A DNA stretch of 64,000 bases. Origin: Coffea arabica (lineage: Eukaryota; Streptophyta; Magnoliopsida; Gentianales; Rubiaceae). The notes under the pieces were generated by a model, which was not told where the DNA came from, did not search any database, and saw nothing but the letters and a program-made list of their open reading frames with translations. The position numbers and the translations under genes are program-made. The stretch covers positions 14,220,111 through 14,284,110 of the forward strand of contig NC_092328.1 of NCBI RefSeq assembly GCF_036785885.1, given 5' to 3'. Numbering within the stretch: the first letter of the stretch is position 1; each line of letters opens with the position of its first letter. Positions 46,919 through 59,300 of this stretch are shown here, in pieces.

Positions 46919-49900
46919 AACACTAGGATTAGGAAGGCTATACTAAATTTAGGAGTTACTATTAATGTAATGTCGAAAAATATATATACCTCCTTAAATC
47001 TAGGACCCTTAAAGGAAACAAGCATTATAATTCAATTAGTCGATCGTACTAACGCATACTCCGATGGGTTGGTTGAAGATGTATTGGTCCAAATTAATGA
47101 ATTGGTATTTTTCGCTGACTTTTATGTGCTTGACATGAACGATGAACGTTCACTAAATCCATCACCAGTTATATTAGGGAGACCCTTTTTGAGTATGGTT
47201 GGGAAGAAAATAGATGTTCAATAGAGCACACTAATAATGGAATTTGATAAGGAGGTGGTCCATTTCAATATATTTGAAATTATGAAATACCCATCTGACT
47301 CTCATACTATCTTTGCTACGAGTGTGATTGACCCTATGGTATAGAAAATTTTTGAGATTGATGGCAGGGATGAACTAAAGGTTGATCTTACTAAACATCT
47401 CGAGTTGGGGGCAATTTATAATGTAGAATTAGGAGAAGAGTTTGAATGTATGATTGGAGCAATGCAGTCGTTGGCATCTGCCAAAACAAGGTATGAACTT
47501 GCACCCCTTTTCACATCAGATTCTCATCAAAAGTTGTTACCTTCTGTGATACAGACACCTGAAATGGAATTGAAACATCTACCAGAACACTTGAAATATG
47601 CATATTTAGGAGATAAATAGATGCTTCCTATCATCATTTTTGCAAAATTAGATCCCAACCAGGAAGAAAGATTGATTTGTATATTAAAGGACCACAAAGA
47701 GGTAATAGGATGGATCATAACTGACATTAAAGGTATAAGTCTCTTGGTGTGCATGCACAGAATACGGCTTGAAAAAGGTGTGAAACCGGTAAGACAAGCA
47801 CAGAGGAGACTAAATCCTCTAATGATGGAAGTTGTAAAAAAAGAAAATACTCAAATTGCGGGATGTGAAAATGATCTATGCCATCTCTGATAGCTCATAG
47901 GTGAGTCCAATGCAAATAGTTCTAAAAAAGGTCGAGATTACAGTAGAAGTTAATCACGATGGGGAGTTGGTTCCTATTCACAAACTAACGGAATGGCGGT
48001 AATACATTGACAATCGGAAGTTAAATACCGTCACTAAAAGGGACCACTATCCTCTCTCTTTTATTGATCAAATGGTTGAAAGATTAGCTTGTCGTATTTA
48101 CTACTATTTTTTGGATAATTTTTCAGGATATTCTCAGATTGCAATAAAGCCAAAGGATCAGGAGAAAACTACTTTTATGTGCCTATTCGGTACATTCGCA
48201 TATAAAAGAATACTTTTTGGATTGTGTAATGCTCCTGCGACTTTTAGATGTGTATGGTAAGTATTCTCTCTTAATATGTTAAGAAAATAATAGAGGTCAA
48301 TATGGACGATTTTAGTGTCTATAGAGATAGTTTCGATGAATGCCTTGAGAATTTGACTCTAATTCTTAAAAGATGTATTGAAACTAATCTCATACTTATT
48401 AGAAAAAGTGTCATTTTATAGTTGAGCATAGGATAGTTTTAAACCGTGTTATCTAAGGGTATTGAAGTTGATAAGGTAAAAATAGATCTCATATCTTCCT
48501 TTTCATAACCTACTAGTGTACAGGAAGTGTGTTCTTTCTTGAGACATGCAGGTTTTTATCCCAAATTTATCAAGAATTTCTCCAAAATTGGAGCAATGTT
48601 GTTTGGACTCCTACAAAAAGATATAACATTTGATTTTGATGAGAAGTGTAAGAAGGCATTTGATCGTTTGAAAGAGTTGTTGACTTCTTCACTCGTTATA
48701 CAACTTTCGGATTGGAATCTCCCATTTGAGATCATGTATGATGTAAGTGATAGCGCAATAGAGGCTGTACTGGGCCAAAGGATTGGAAAGGTTGTACATG
48801 CGATTTGCTATGCTTTCAAGGCTTTGTGTGGAGTTCAACTCAATTACACGACCACTGAAAATGAGCTTTTAGTAGTTGTTTTTTCTTTAGAAAAATTTCG
48901 TTCTTATTTGTTAGGAGTTAAAGTGATTGTGTATTCTGACCATGCAGCGCTATGATACCTGTTGACCAAGAAAGATGTTAAACTAAGACTGATCAAGTAG
49001 ATTTTACTTCTACAAGAATTTGATTTAGAGATTCGTGATGAGAAAAGAGCGAAAAACTTAGTTATGGACCATTTGAGTCGCTTACCCATTGTTCGAGACA
49101 ATTTCATAATAAGGGAGACTTTCCTTGATGAGCAATTGTTTTCTACTTGCTCTTCTCTCCCTTGGTATGCAGATATTGTGAACTATTTAGCCAATAATTA
49201 ATTACCTGCAGGTTGGTCAAAAGCAAAAAAAGATAAGTTTAGCAATAATGCTAAATATAATTTGTGGGATAACCCCTACTTATGGAGACAATATACAGAT
49301 CAAGTACTGCAAAAATACGTAAGTGAAAGTGAGTTCAATTCAATTCAAATATTTTTTCACTCTTATACATGTGGAGGTCATTTTTTACTACAAAGGACGG
49401 CTCACAAAGTGTTAGAGAGTGGTTTTACCTGGCCCATCATTTTCAATGATGCATACTTATTCTGTAAGTCCTGTGATAGATGCTAAAGGATAGGAAATAT
49501 ATCACATCGAAATCAGATGCCACAAATTCCTATGATTTTTTGTGAAATTTTTGATGTGTGGGATACTAATTTTATGGGTCCCTTCCCTTCGTCCTATAAT
49601 TTTCTTTATATATTGTTGGCTGTAGACTATGTGTCAAAATAGGTGGAAGCAAAAGCCATCCAGACTAATGATTTTAAAGTTGTTGCAAATTTCATTCGAT
49701 CACATATTTTTGTTTATTTTAGCGTACCATAAGCTATGGTCAATGATAGAGGAAAACACTTTTGTAATAAAGTGATGGTGGCTCTATTCCGAATATACAG
49801 AGTGACTTACAAGGTGTCTACGTCGTATCATCCTCAAACGAATGGCCAAGCGGAGGTTTCAAATCGAGAAATCAAATCTATATTGGAGAAGATGGTTTGC

Positions 49901-50458
49901 CCCGATAGAAAAGATTGGAGTTCTAGGTTGGAAGATACATTATGGACTTATAGGACTGCCTACAAGACTCCTATAGAGATGTCTCCCTATAGGTTAGTAT
50001 TTGGAAAGTCATGTTATCTGCCAGTTGAACTAGAGCAAAAAGTGTATTGGATAATAAAAAAGTGGAACATCAATCTCGACGAGGTCGAAATGCATAGAAA
50101 ACTCCAATTACAAGAATTGGAGGAGTTGAGAAACGAGGCATACGAGAATGCAATCATTTATAAGAGAAAAACGAGGATTTTTCATTACCAATAAGTGACA
50201 AGAAAATCCTTTGTAGTTGAGTAAAAAGTTCTTCTCTATCAATCTCATTTAAAACTCTTTCCAGGTAAGTTGCATTCTCGTTGGATTGGTCCATTTGTTG
50301 TGACTAATATTTTTTACTATGGTGCAGTGAAAATTCAGAATTTATAGATAGATAAACAATTTGTGGTCAATGGCCATCATGTTAAACCCTATCATAAAGG
50401 TGTTTCAATGGAGAAGGTGGACATAATACATCTTGAAGATCCCACATATACTGTTTAA
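46919..50458 (+). pseudogene. pol: Athila pol (protease, RT, RNase H, integrase), multiply broken
   Basis: Pieces in order: protease region (SLNLGPLKETSIIIQLVDRT, ADFYVLDMNDERS, VILGRPFL; 46970-47224); RT start (47620-48260: FLDNFSGYSQIAIKPKDQEK, ILFGLCNAPATF); catalytic region near 48300 reading MDDFSVYRDSF, with asparagine where F usually precedes MDDF; connection and RNase H (48527-48955: FEIMYDVSDSAIEAVLGQRI, YTTTENELLVVVFSLEKFRS, VYSDHAAL); integrase (49262-50194: zinc region ending [61 protein letters not shown]). Stops include 47222-47224 and 47618-47620, with more near 48000, 48255, 48955, 49200 and 50192. A tandem of CT-rich microsatellite follows downstream. Enzymatically dead. Confidence 0.9.
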
Positions 50459-51942
50459 GCAATATTCAACCTTGTCTAACCAAAGACGTTAAAGAAAGGC
50501 GCTCATTGGGAGGTAATCCAATTCTTTTTCTGTTGATTGTCCATTTTTATTATGTTTATCCTGGATTTTATATAGTTAACAAGTTTAATTTTCATTTTTA
50601 ATGATTAGCAAACATTCCCCCAACAAGACGTGTCCGTGTCTTGTGGGCACACACTAATATGGAATTAACCAACTCCATGATCAGAAAATTATTGACCAAT
50701 ATAACGTGTCCATGTCTTGTTGATGGAGAACTCATATTCCAATTTAAAAAATTTCACCGGATGGCAAAGTGACAAGATGTGCCCGCGTCTTGAGAACACG
50801 TACTAATGAGGAATTGTTCAACCTCACCATCAGAAGACTCTAGATCTACAAGACGTGCTAATGTCTTGTTCCACTAAGGGAGGTAAAAAAAAAATTTCCC
50901 TTTTTTTTCGTTTTCTTTTTCTTTCTTTCTTTCAAAAAAAATAAACTGACTAATCAAAAAAAATTCTCTTTTCTTTCTTTCTTTCCTCCTTCTCTTTTCT
51001 TTCTTTCTTTCCTCTTTCTTTCTTTCTCTCTTATTTCTTCCTTTTTCTTTCTTTCTTCTCTAGATGCACGCCTGACCCCTTGCTCTTCCCGCCGCCGTCA
51101 CCATAGCCCCTGTCTCATGCCACCATCCCGTGTTGCCACCGTCGTCAATCATCATCACCATCGCCATCTCATGCCGCAATCCCTTTCACTGCAAGACCCC
51201 GTGGTCGCCATTTGCCTTTTTTGCTGTAACCATCGCTTGTGGTTTTCTCTGATCGTTGGCTTTCTCCTACGCTTTGGACGTCAACTTCACTTCTATCTGT
51301 CGTCGCGTTCACTAGCGTCATCATCACCGTTCGTCACTTTCTGGCTGTTCACCCCTGGGCCATCACTAGTTAGTTGTTCCTTGCCCTCTCGTTTCTCTTT
51401 ATCACCAGTTGGACATTATTTGTGTGGCAATTATTTCTTTGCTTGTTTAAATCTGCATCAATTGTCTCCATAGTTGACTATTGCCTTGTTAATTTCAATT
51501 TCTACTTCTCGAGCTCTTGGTATTGAACTTTGCGTGGGCAACTTAAAGAGAAATTTATTGTTGTTTTCTTGACTACTTGATTGCTACTTGGAGGATTGAC
51601 TACTCATGTTAATTATCCTGACATAGTTAATTCTTGGTGCGTGGTGGATATTTTTAATCGATTTTGTCATTAGATTGGATGAATTGGACCTTCTGTGTTT
51701 CTTTGCTCATCTGGAAAATTGACTGTGCCATTGCGGATTCTATTTCCTTATTGCTATTGCCATTGACTGTGGTTGTTGACGTTTCCGTTCTTCTATTTGT
51801 TAAAGTCCACTTTCTTGAAGCATTATTGCTTTATTTTGGGTTGAGATTGCTTGGCTGTAATTAGTAGTTCGGCATCCGTTAGGAGTCTATGCCTAGAAAT
51901 TTCATAATCATTGTTTGGTGCTCTGTTTGATTTACTGTCCCG
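50459..51942 (+). other. Athila spacer behind pol, with CT-rich tract
   Basis: Contains repeated phrases around aagacgtg/gtcttgt (50625-50870) and a long CT-rich stretch (about 50895-51062). The ORF at 51117-51473 is rich in H, S, L and F and shows no family resemblance. Confidence 0.5.
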
Positions 51943-53220
51943 ATGGCTAAGAAAAAGTCGGCCTCTAAAATCAGAACCTCTAAGGCCAAGACCATCACAT
52001 CACAACCAACTATCCTTGCCAGCGACCCCTTCACACCACCATTCTTCTTCAGGTAAACGAGCACGCTTAGGTAGGGACAAGGGTGTCCATATTTCTTCTC
52101 TCTCACTTTGGAGGTCATTTGAATTTCACTAGAGTCGTTGACAAGTAACGATACTCAACTTGTTGTGAACAGTGCATTATCCCTTGCAAGTACCTTGACA
52201 ATCTTACCATGACTGCTCTGGGCATCCGAGCTGATATTGAGTGGATGTTCACAACCATAGGGTGGCGCCCTTATGCTGCAGTTCACTGTCCTGCGTGAAC
52301 TGGTCAGAGAGTTTTACGCCATTTTCGAGTTTGACCGTCCCACAGGCTATTCTGTAACAACTCTAGATGTGATTCGATTTAGGCTTATGGGTCAGCAGTT
52401 TAACTTTTTCATTACCCAGTTTAACTTGGCTTTTGGGTTCATTGACGACGAGTATGCCAATTCTAAGGAGTATACTGAGAGTGCATGTGATTATGTAGAG
52501 TCATTCTTCTCCTTTCACATGGACATATAGAAGGAGGTGTCTACGGACGGGGATCGTTATGATCCTAGTCAGTCAAAGAGTTCCTATCTCAAGGACCCCA
52601 GTTCTCATTATGTCCAGCGCTTCTTGGCTTACAGTTATTCAGGTAGGAAGGACAACTCAAGGACCTTTTCTAAACCTAATTTTTTTTTTCATTTGCTGTA
52701 TGCAAAAAAAATATCAAAGTTAACTTGGAATGTTGGTTGGCCTCTCAATTTAAAACAATTTTGACTAAACGAAATAAGCCTTTGATTCTTGACTCGTACA
52801 TCACCTATTTGGCAGTTAACTTGGGCGTTCTTGATCTATTTAACCATGATTTGTGTGTAACTTTTCAAATGGATCCTTTGGATGAAGTTTGCTTAGAAAA
52901 AATGGGCGTCGTAGAGTAAGTTAATAACATATATTAGTTTACTCTCTTGGGGCCTACTCGTGTCCCCGCTTGCCATTCTTTCATGCGTGCTGGCTCCTCA
53001 TCTACTTCGGGAGTAGCCATCGATGAGCCTGGTTCTTCTACCTCCACGCCTTCTTCGCAGTCATTTTTGGATGCTGAATTGAGGCATCTCCGACACAAGT
53101 TCATCATATCAATGAGCGGGTGACCAATTTTGCACTTCATATGTCCCAGATGTCCTAGAATTTTGTAGCATTCTTCAACCATGTAGGGTTTATGCCGCCA
53201 TTCCCGCCTATTCTATAGCT
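51943..53220 (+). pseudogene. Athila third ORF (plant transposon-protein-like, in the env position), broken
   Basis: Begins MAKKKSASKIRTSKAK; a later segment reads IPCKYLD-like, then IGWR, then VLRELVREFYAIFEFDRPTG..VIRFRLMGQQF (52282-52410) and FNLAFGFIDDEYANSKEY. This matches the plant transposon protein found behind pol in Athila relatives. It ends each frame early (for example 52528-52530). Whether such proteins act as an envelope is unsettled; I saw no clear membrane anchor here. Confidence 0.55.
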
Positions 53221-54230
53221 GGCCGCGGTCCTCTCTCACGATTGTTCAGGGAAGTCTCATTGCCTCTCTTTTTCTTTGTGCTCTTACTTGTTACACTGGG
53301 GACAATGTCATGTTTAGGTGTGAGGGGAGTGATAGTATAGTGAGTACTGTTCATTTTAGGTGTTTTATTTTATTTTTGTCACTTTTGGGTAGTTTTATGG
53401 TTGTTTGTGATAAAAAATAGTTAGACGGTTCAAACTTTTCTATTGCTAAGTTTTCTTATGAGTTGAGCCTGATGTGGCGGAGTCTGAGCATATCTCCTTG
53501 GTGAATGTTGAAATTTTGTGACTTTTACGGTTCTTGGCTAACTTGTTTAGGCAATGTGAATATTTTCTGGCATTTATTATATAAATTGGTTGATTTTTAA
53601 CCTTAGTCCTCCATGTTTGGGAAATGAAATAGGTTTTGTGATTTTTATTTTATTTTTTCACTTTGGTGCTATTTGAATGTTTTTTGGCTGTACTCTGCTA
53701 GTGTCGTCACCTAGTAATCGGGAGTTTTCACCAAAAGTATCGATTTTCGCGTCAAAAAGTGGTGATATCTATGAATATGTGGTTTCAAGGCGATAAAAGT
53801 TGAATAATCGGGTTCCTTCATTTGGTAGATGTCAGAGTTCGCGTCAAAAGATTTGAATGGCTAAGAACTAAGCTCTTTTCTTAAAAAAAAAAATCAGATA
53901 AAAGAAACCGATGACAAATGAATCAGAGTTGTGAAAAAAAGGTGAAAAATGTACTTGCTGATCCATGGGTTTAGTGTTGAAATTTTGGTTAACAATTGAA
54001 CCGATTGCTGATAAATGCCGGTGTAATATTCTAATTTCTTAGATTAGTTAATTGTGAATTTGATGAGTCATTGATTTTAGAAGTTAACCGGAGAATATGT
54101 CTTGGAACTTAGCCACTAATACTTGACGTGGGTTGATTGCATCGCAATAGATGGTGTAAGTGATGACCATTGTCTGAGTTTATTTACTGAATTGTTGTTC
54201 TCATGCTTTAGAACAAGCATGGACTAGGTG
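53221..54230 (+). other. Athila 3' non-coding region
   Basis: Between the third ORF and the LINE. Contains a short echoed phrase (cgcgtcaaaa at 53748 and 53833) and no ORF of note. It ends with the 5' copy of the LINE target-site duplication (54212-54230). Confidence 0.5.
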
Positions 54231-54547
54231 CGCTAGAAGAGCTATCGCTGTCCCATGAGAGTTTTTCTCTCTATGGGTCTTTCCTTGCACATGCAAGCCT
54301 CTTTCTTCCCTGGTGTCTAGTGGAAGTTTTCCATTTTTTTCCACCACTCTCCATTTTTCTGTTTTCATCCCACCATCTTTTCTTCATTTGTTTATTTCTG
54401 TAAGTTTCCTTCCACTTGTTTTCTACCGGTGCCGTGTACTAACAGTTTTTTGTCTTGCCTTCCTCAGGTTGTAGTTGTGAGCAGTTTACCAGTTTGGCAC
54501 CTTTTCTACTCTTCCCAACACCATTTAATCATCTCTGGGGATTGGCT

Positions 54548-56383
54548 ATGGCTGAGGAATTGGAAAAGTTGTGCCAGGAACTAAATCTCCGGGATGACGA
54601 AGAGGAAGTTATGCTAATGCCGGGAGAGAATGCGGCTGTTGACTCCACGTCAGGTGAGTTGTGTATCCTGGGAAAGCTTCTCACGCGGAAACCTTTTAAC
54701 AGTGACGCGCTAATGGCCACCATGAAGAAAGCCTGGAATCCTTCCAAAGGCTTAACATACACTGCCGTTGGAGACAACCTCTTTCTATTCAAGTTCGACA
54801 GTATCATGGATAAGAGGAAGGTTTTTGTCGGAGGACCATGGGCTTTTGATGATAACCTATTTGTTATTGGTGATTTTGTAGGAAATGTGCAGCCATCAAA
54901 GGTGGAATTAAACTTTTGCTCTTTCTGGATCCAAGTTTACAATCTTCCACTTGGGTGGATGACTGTCAAAACAGCAGAATTTATTGGTAATAAGTTAGGC
55001 GTCTACGAAGGTTTAGATTCCAAAAGAGAGGAGTTTCCATGGGGAAAGTTCATGCAGATCAGAGTAAGACTTCAGACTGACCGCCCGCTTAAAAGACTAA
55101 TGAAGCTATTCATTGACGGCAATGTACAGTCCGTGCATTTTCGGTATGAACGACTCCCACTTTTCTGTTATTTTTGTGGCAAGATAGGTCATGGTGATCG
55201 GGATTGTGAGGATAAGTTTAGCTCCAACACAGATCCTATTGGGGACCATGGGTATGGAGCTTGGCTTTGTTTTAGACCTGAGAAACAGCCTTCAGGTCAC
55301 CGGTCAGGTGAACGATCGTCGGCAGCGAATAAACAGGGAAAATTTGCTGAGGCTGTAACAAAACAGAGTCCAGCTTTGGGAGAACCTCGAATCATTGATT
55401 TGGTTAATTTGAATTCAAACCCAAAGTCCTCTGATCCTATAGATAAGATTTGGAGAAACACGGTCTCGGATAAAGGCAAATCCCAGATATCTCATGACAG
55501 CGAAGTTATAGATCCCGTTTTCCAGTCGCGGAACTCGGATCTCTCTTCTATTGCTTACAACCATAAATTCCACGTGAGTGTCCCCAATAAGCCACCCTTA
55601 TCCAATACATTTAAATCCCACATCCCACCAAAAAATGAATCTACTACCAACCATCTTGCCCTCGTGAACCATACTTCTACATCCACTTTGCACACATCAA
55701 GCACCCTTACAGACAAACCACACCGTGATCCTGTACCCTCTCAAACTAAAAAGCCTCAGCAAAACTCAAGCTCAGCTCTTACTATTCCCAAGCAAACCCC
55801 TAACGCCCCGAGTCCAACCCCTCAAGGCTCCGCCTTAACCGTTCATAACCGAAGCCCCAAAGCCGCAAGTAAACCTGAAGCTGTGGAGAAACCCAAGTCC
55901 CAAACGCCCCAAGACCGGAGCTCCACCTTAACCAGCCCAGATGTTACCCCTCTCACTTCTAATCCCCTCAAGCCATCTCCGCTCAAACCAGCCCTCAACA
56001 ACAGCTCGCTCGATCAGACAATCCCTATTCCTACAAACCAACCCAGTCCACACACACCAGAGTTATTCCTTGTGGATGCAGCGTTGACCCAGCAACGAAA
56101 GTACTCTGACATTGAGGCGATGCGCTCGGTTGCGGCAGCTATTCAGCATAAGAAGAGTACCTTTACGCGAAAACCTTTGGCCTTGAAAGTTCAGAATTCT
56201 AATTCCAGCGCTTCTCTTGTGGGTCGCAAGTCAAAAAGAGGTGTCAAGGATCCCAATTCCAAGGATATCCAGATGGAGGATATTCCCATGACTAAAAAAA
56301 CAAAGACCGCAGAGGATATGTCCATATCTCCTGCAATGAGCATAGCGGCGGGGATTGGCTCTCAGTCCCGCCGAGAGCCATGA
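54548..56383 (+). CDS. LINE ORF1 (DUF4283-type RNA-binding protein with zinc knuckle)
   Basis: Start chosen at ATG 54548 (MAEELEKLCQELNLRDDEEE); the frame is open upstream to 54455 but with no other ATG. The product is 611 residues. The DUF4283-like part is at about 35-190 (LLTRKPFNSDALMATMKKAW, VFVGGPWAFDDNLFVIGDF). A CCHC knuckle CYFCGKIGHGDRDC lies near 207-220. A long S/T/P-rich low-complexity region follows, with a basic end (KSKRGVKDPNSKD). Plant L1 ORF1 proteins bind the element RNA in the ribonucleoprotein. Its stop TGA overlaps the ATG of ORF2 in an ATGA. Confidence 0.92.
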   Translation: MAEELEKLCQELNLRDDEEEVMLMPGENAAVDSTSGELCILGKLLTRKPFNSDALMATMKKAWNPSKGLTYTAVGDNLFLFKFDSIMDKRKVFVGGPWAFDDNLFVIGDFVGNVQPSKVELNFCSFWIQVYNLPLGWMTVKTAEFIGNKLGVYEGLDSKREEFPWGKFMQIRVRLQTDRPLKRLMKLFIDGNVQSVHFRYERLPLFCYFCGKIGHGDRDCEDKFSSNTDPIGDHGYGAWLCFRPEKQPSGHRSGERSSAANKQGKFAEAVTKQSPALGEPRIIDLVNLNSNPKSSDPIDKIWRNTVSDKGKSQISHDSEVIDPVFQSRNSDLSSIAYNHKFHVSVPNKPPLSNTFKSHIPPKNESTTNHLALVNHTSTSTLHTSSTLTDKPHRDPVPSQTKKPQQNSSSALTIPKQTPNAPSPTPQGSALTVHNRSPKAASKPEAVEKPKSQTPQDRSSTLTSPDVTPLTSNPLKPSPLKPALNNSSLDQTIPIPTNQPSPHTPELFLVDAALTQQRKYSDIEAMRSVAAAIQHKKSTFTRKPLALKVQNSNSSASLVGRKSKRGVKDPNSKDIQMEDIPMTKKTKTAEDMSISPAMSIAAGIGSQSRREP

Positions 56384-59300
56384 ATATCCTAAGTTGGAAC
56401 TGTCGGGGGTTGAAAAACTCCCGGACAGTTCAGGAACTCCGGAACCTCATCCGGAGAGAGAAGCTTGTAATTATCTTTCTTTTAGAAACAAAATGCAGTA
56501 GCCAATATGTGGACAAGTTGAAATTGAAACTTGGGTGGTACGGCTTTGGAGTTAGCGCTCAAGGACGGTCTGGTGGTCTAGCTCTCTTTTGGAGGAAAGA
56601 TATGGATATCTCCCTTAATTGTTACGCTTCTAGCTTCATTGATGCCACAATACATTGGAATGGTGTCTCTTGGCGCTTAACCGGTTTGTATGGGCACCCT
56701 GAAGCAGCAAAGAGGAAGTTTTCTTGGGATACTCTTCGCAAGCTTTCAGCTATATCGCACCTTCCATGGGTATGTTTGGGAGACTACAATGAAGTCCTAA
56801 ATCAAAAGGAGTTTCGGGGCACTGGGTTAAGACCGCAGTGGCAGATAGCGAATTTTAGGCAGGTCTTATCTGACTGTAAGCTTTATGACATGGGATACTC
56901 AGGTTTTAGATATACTTGGTGTCACAATAAAACGAGCCCGAATACGATTAGAGCTCGATTAGACCGAGCGTGTGCAAGTCAAAACTTTATCGATTTATTT
57001 CCAGGATCAAGAGTGGTTAATGTTCATGCATTATTTTCTGATCACACTCCGATTCTATTAAAAGTTAACAAATCCACCCACTTTCCTAGAAGCTGCAACA
57101 ATGCAAATAAGGAAAAGCGGTTCATGTTCGAAGCTATGTGGGTTAAAGCCGAAGATTGTGCGGCGGTCATCAAAAAATCTTGGGAAGAGAAGTCTGACGG
57201 AAGTGCCTCTGATAATCTGCGCGTTAAAATCGACGAATGTAGGCTGGGCCTCTTACGTTGGAGTCGGGCAAGGTTTGGTAATCTCAATAGAGCATCTGAT
57301 GTTTTGCGGAAACGGATTGCCCAACTCCAACAAGGGGTAATTTCTGATTCCACCAAATCTGAAATTGGGATCCTAACAACTCAACTAGAAGATATTTTGG
57401 ACAAGGAAAATCTCATGTGGAAGCAACGTAGTAAAGTGCAGTGGTATCGTGAAGGGGACAGAAACACTTCCTTTTTCCATGCTCGGGTATCTCAGAGAAA
57501 GCGTCATAACCAGATTGAGGGACTCCTTAATGAGGAGGGTAAATGGTGTAATTCCCATGCAGACTTAGAAGACATCATCCTGGGCCATTTCGGTAACATT
57601 TTCTCCACTTCACAGCCGTCACACGAGATGATTAATGCTGTTGTGGACAGAGTGCAGAGTAAGGTGTCAACTCAGATGAACAACTTGCTTCTACGACCTT
57701 ACTCAACCAATGAGGTCACCAAAGCGTTAGGTCAAATGCATCCTCTTAAATCCCCAGGTCCGGATGGTTTGTCCCCAATTTTCTACCAAAAATTCTGGCA
57801 TATTGTTGGGGAAGATGTCACTCACTGGGTACTTCAATTCCTAAATCATGAGGTTTTTGATGATTCCTTTAATTACACATATATTGTTCTTATTCCGAAG
57901 TGTCAATGTCCATCCAACATTTCTCAATTTCGTCCAATTAGTTTATGCAATGTCGTCTATAGGATAGCATCCAAAGTTATCGCTAATAGGTTCAGTCAAA
58001 TTCTCTCACAAATCCTTTCTCCTTTTCAATCAGCTTTCATCCCAGGTCGTTTTATTACTGACAATATTTTAGTTGCTTATGAAGTAAATCATACTCTAAA
58101 CAGTAAGAATTCTGGCAAGGAAGGATCCATGTCTATTAAGTTAGACATGACCAAAGCTTTTGATAGAGTGGAGTGGTCTTTTTTGAGAAGCATGATGGTA
58201 GCTTTAGGCTTTTCACCTGTCTTTGTTAGTTTGATTTTCCGATGCATCTCCACAGTATCATATTCTTTTCTGCTCAATGGACATAAATTTGGCCATCTTC
58301 AACCTCAGCGTGGAGTAAGGCAGGGTGATCCGATTTCCCCATACTTATTTTTAATTTGCTCGGAGGCCTTTTCTTGTTTGTTGCAGGAGGCTGTGCTTTG
58401 CGGTAATATTACAGGAGTCCAAGTAGGACACAGCGGACCGAAAATCTCACATTTATTGTTCGCAGATGACACGCTATTATTTGCGAAGGCAACCCTTCAA
58501 GAGGCCCAATACATAAGCTCCATATTGCAAATCTACAAAGCTGCCTCAGGTCAAGAAGTCAATTTGGACAAATCTGCCATCGTCTTCAGCACCAATACTG
58601 ATCCAAGCATGAGAGACAGCATTACTCGTTTTCTCAACATCCGAGAGGTTCATGCACACGACAAATATCTGGGCCTTCCCACAATTATTGGTCGCTCTAA
58701 AAGGGAAGTTTTTGCATCTATTCGCGATAGAATCTGGCAAAAAGTAAGCGGTTGGAAGGAGCAGCGGCTTTCCAAAGCAGGAAAGGAAATCATGCTGAAT
58801 GCGGTGGTTCAGGCTATTCCTACTTATTCAATGTCATGTTTCAAACTTCCAGATTCCTTATTATCAGATATCCAATCAATGGTGACCAAATTTTGGTGGG
58901 GAGATGGTGATAAAGGAAGACCTATTCATTGGATAAGTTGGGACAAACTCTGTAAACAGAAGGAAGATGGGGGAATGGGTTTCAGACAGCTACGGGCTTT
59001 CAATTTAGCTTTGCTTACTAAGCAAGCTTGGAGGATTGCCACACAACCTTCCTCCCTTTTACATCAAGTTTTCAAGGCCAAATATTTTCCTAACTCGGAA
59101 TTCTTTTTGGCAGGCCTAGGGTCTCGCCCCTCATTTACTTGGAGGGGAATATATGAAGCACGTAAATATTTGGTCGCAGGAAGTAGATGGAGGGTCGGTA
59201 ATGGGAGGGGTATCCAGATTTGGAAAGATCGCTGGCTACCTCGACCTACAACTTTTAAGGTTATATCTCGTTCGGATAAGTTGCCTGAGGATGCTACAGT

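Noticed and set aside
51117..51473. 118-codon ORF as a possible Athila envelope protein
   Set aside because: Begins with a His-rich run and has no recognisable signal, domain or match to the adjacent third-ORF family. It lies in spacer next to a CT tract.
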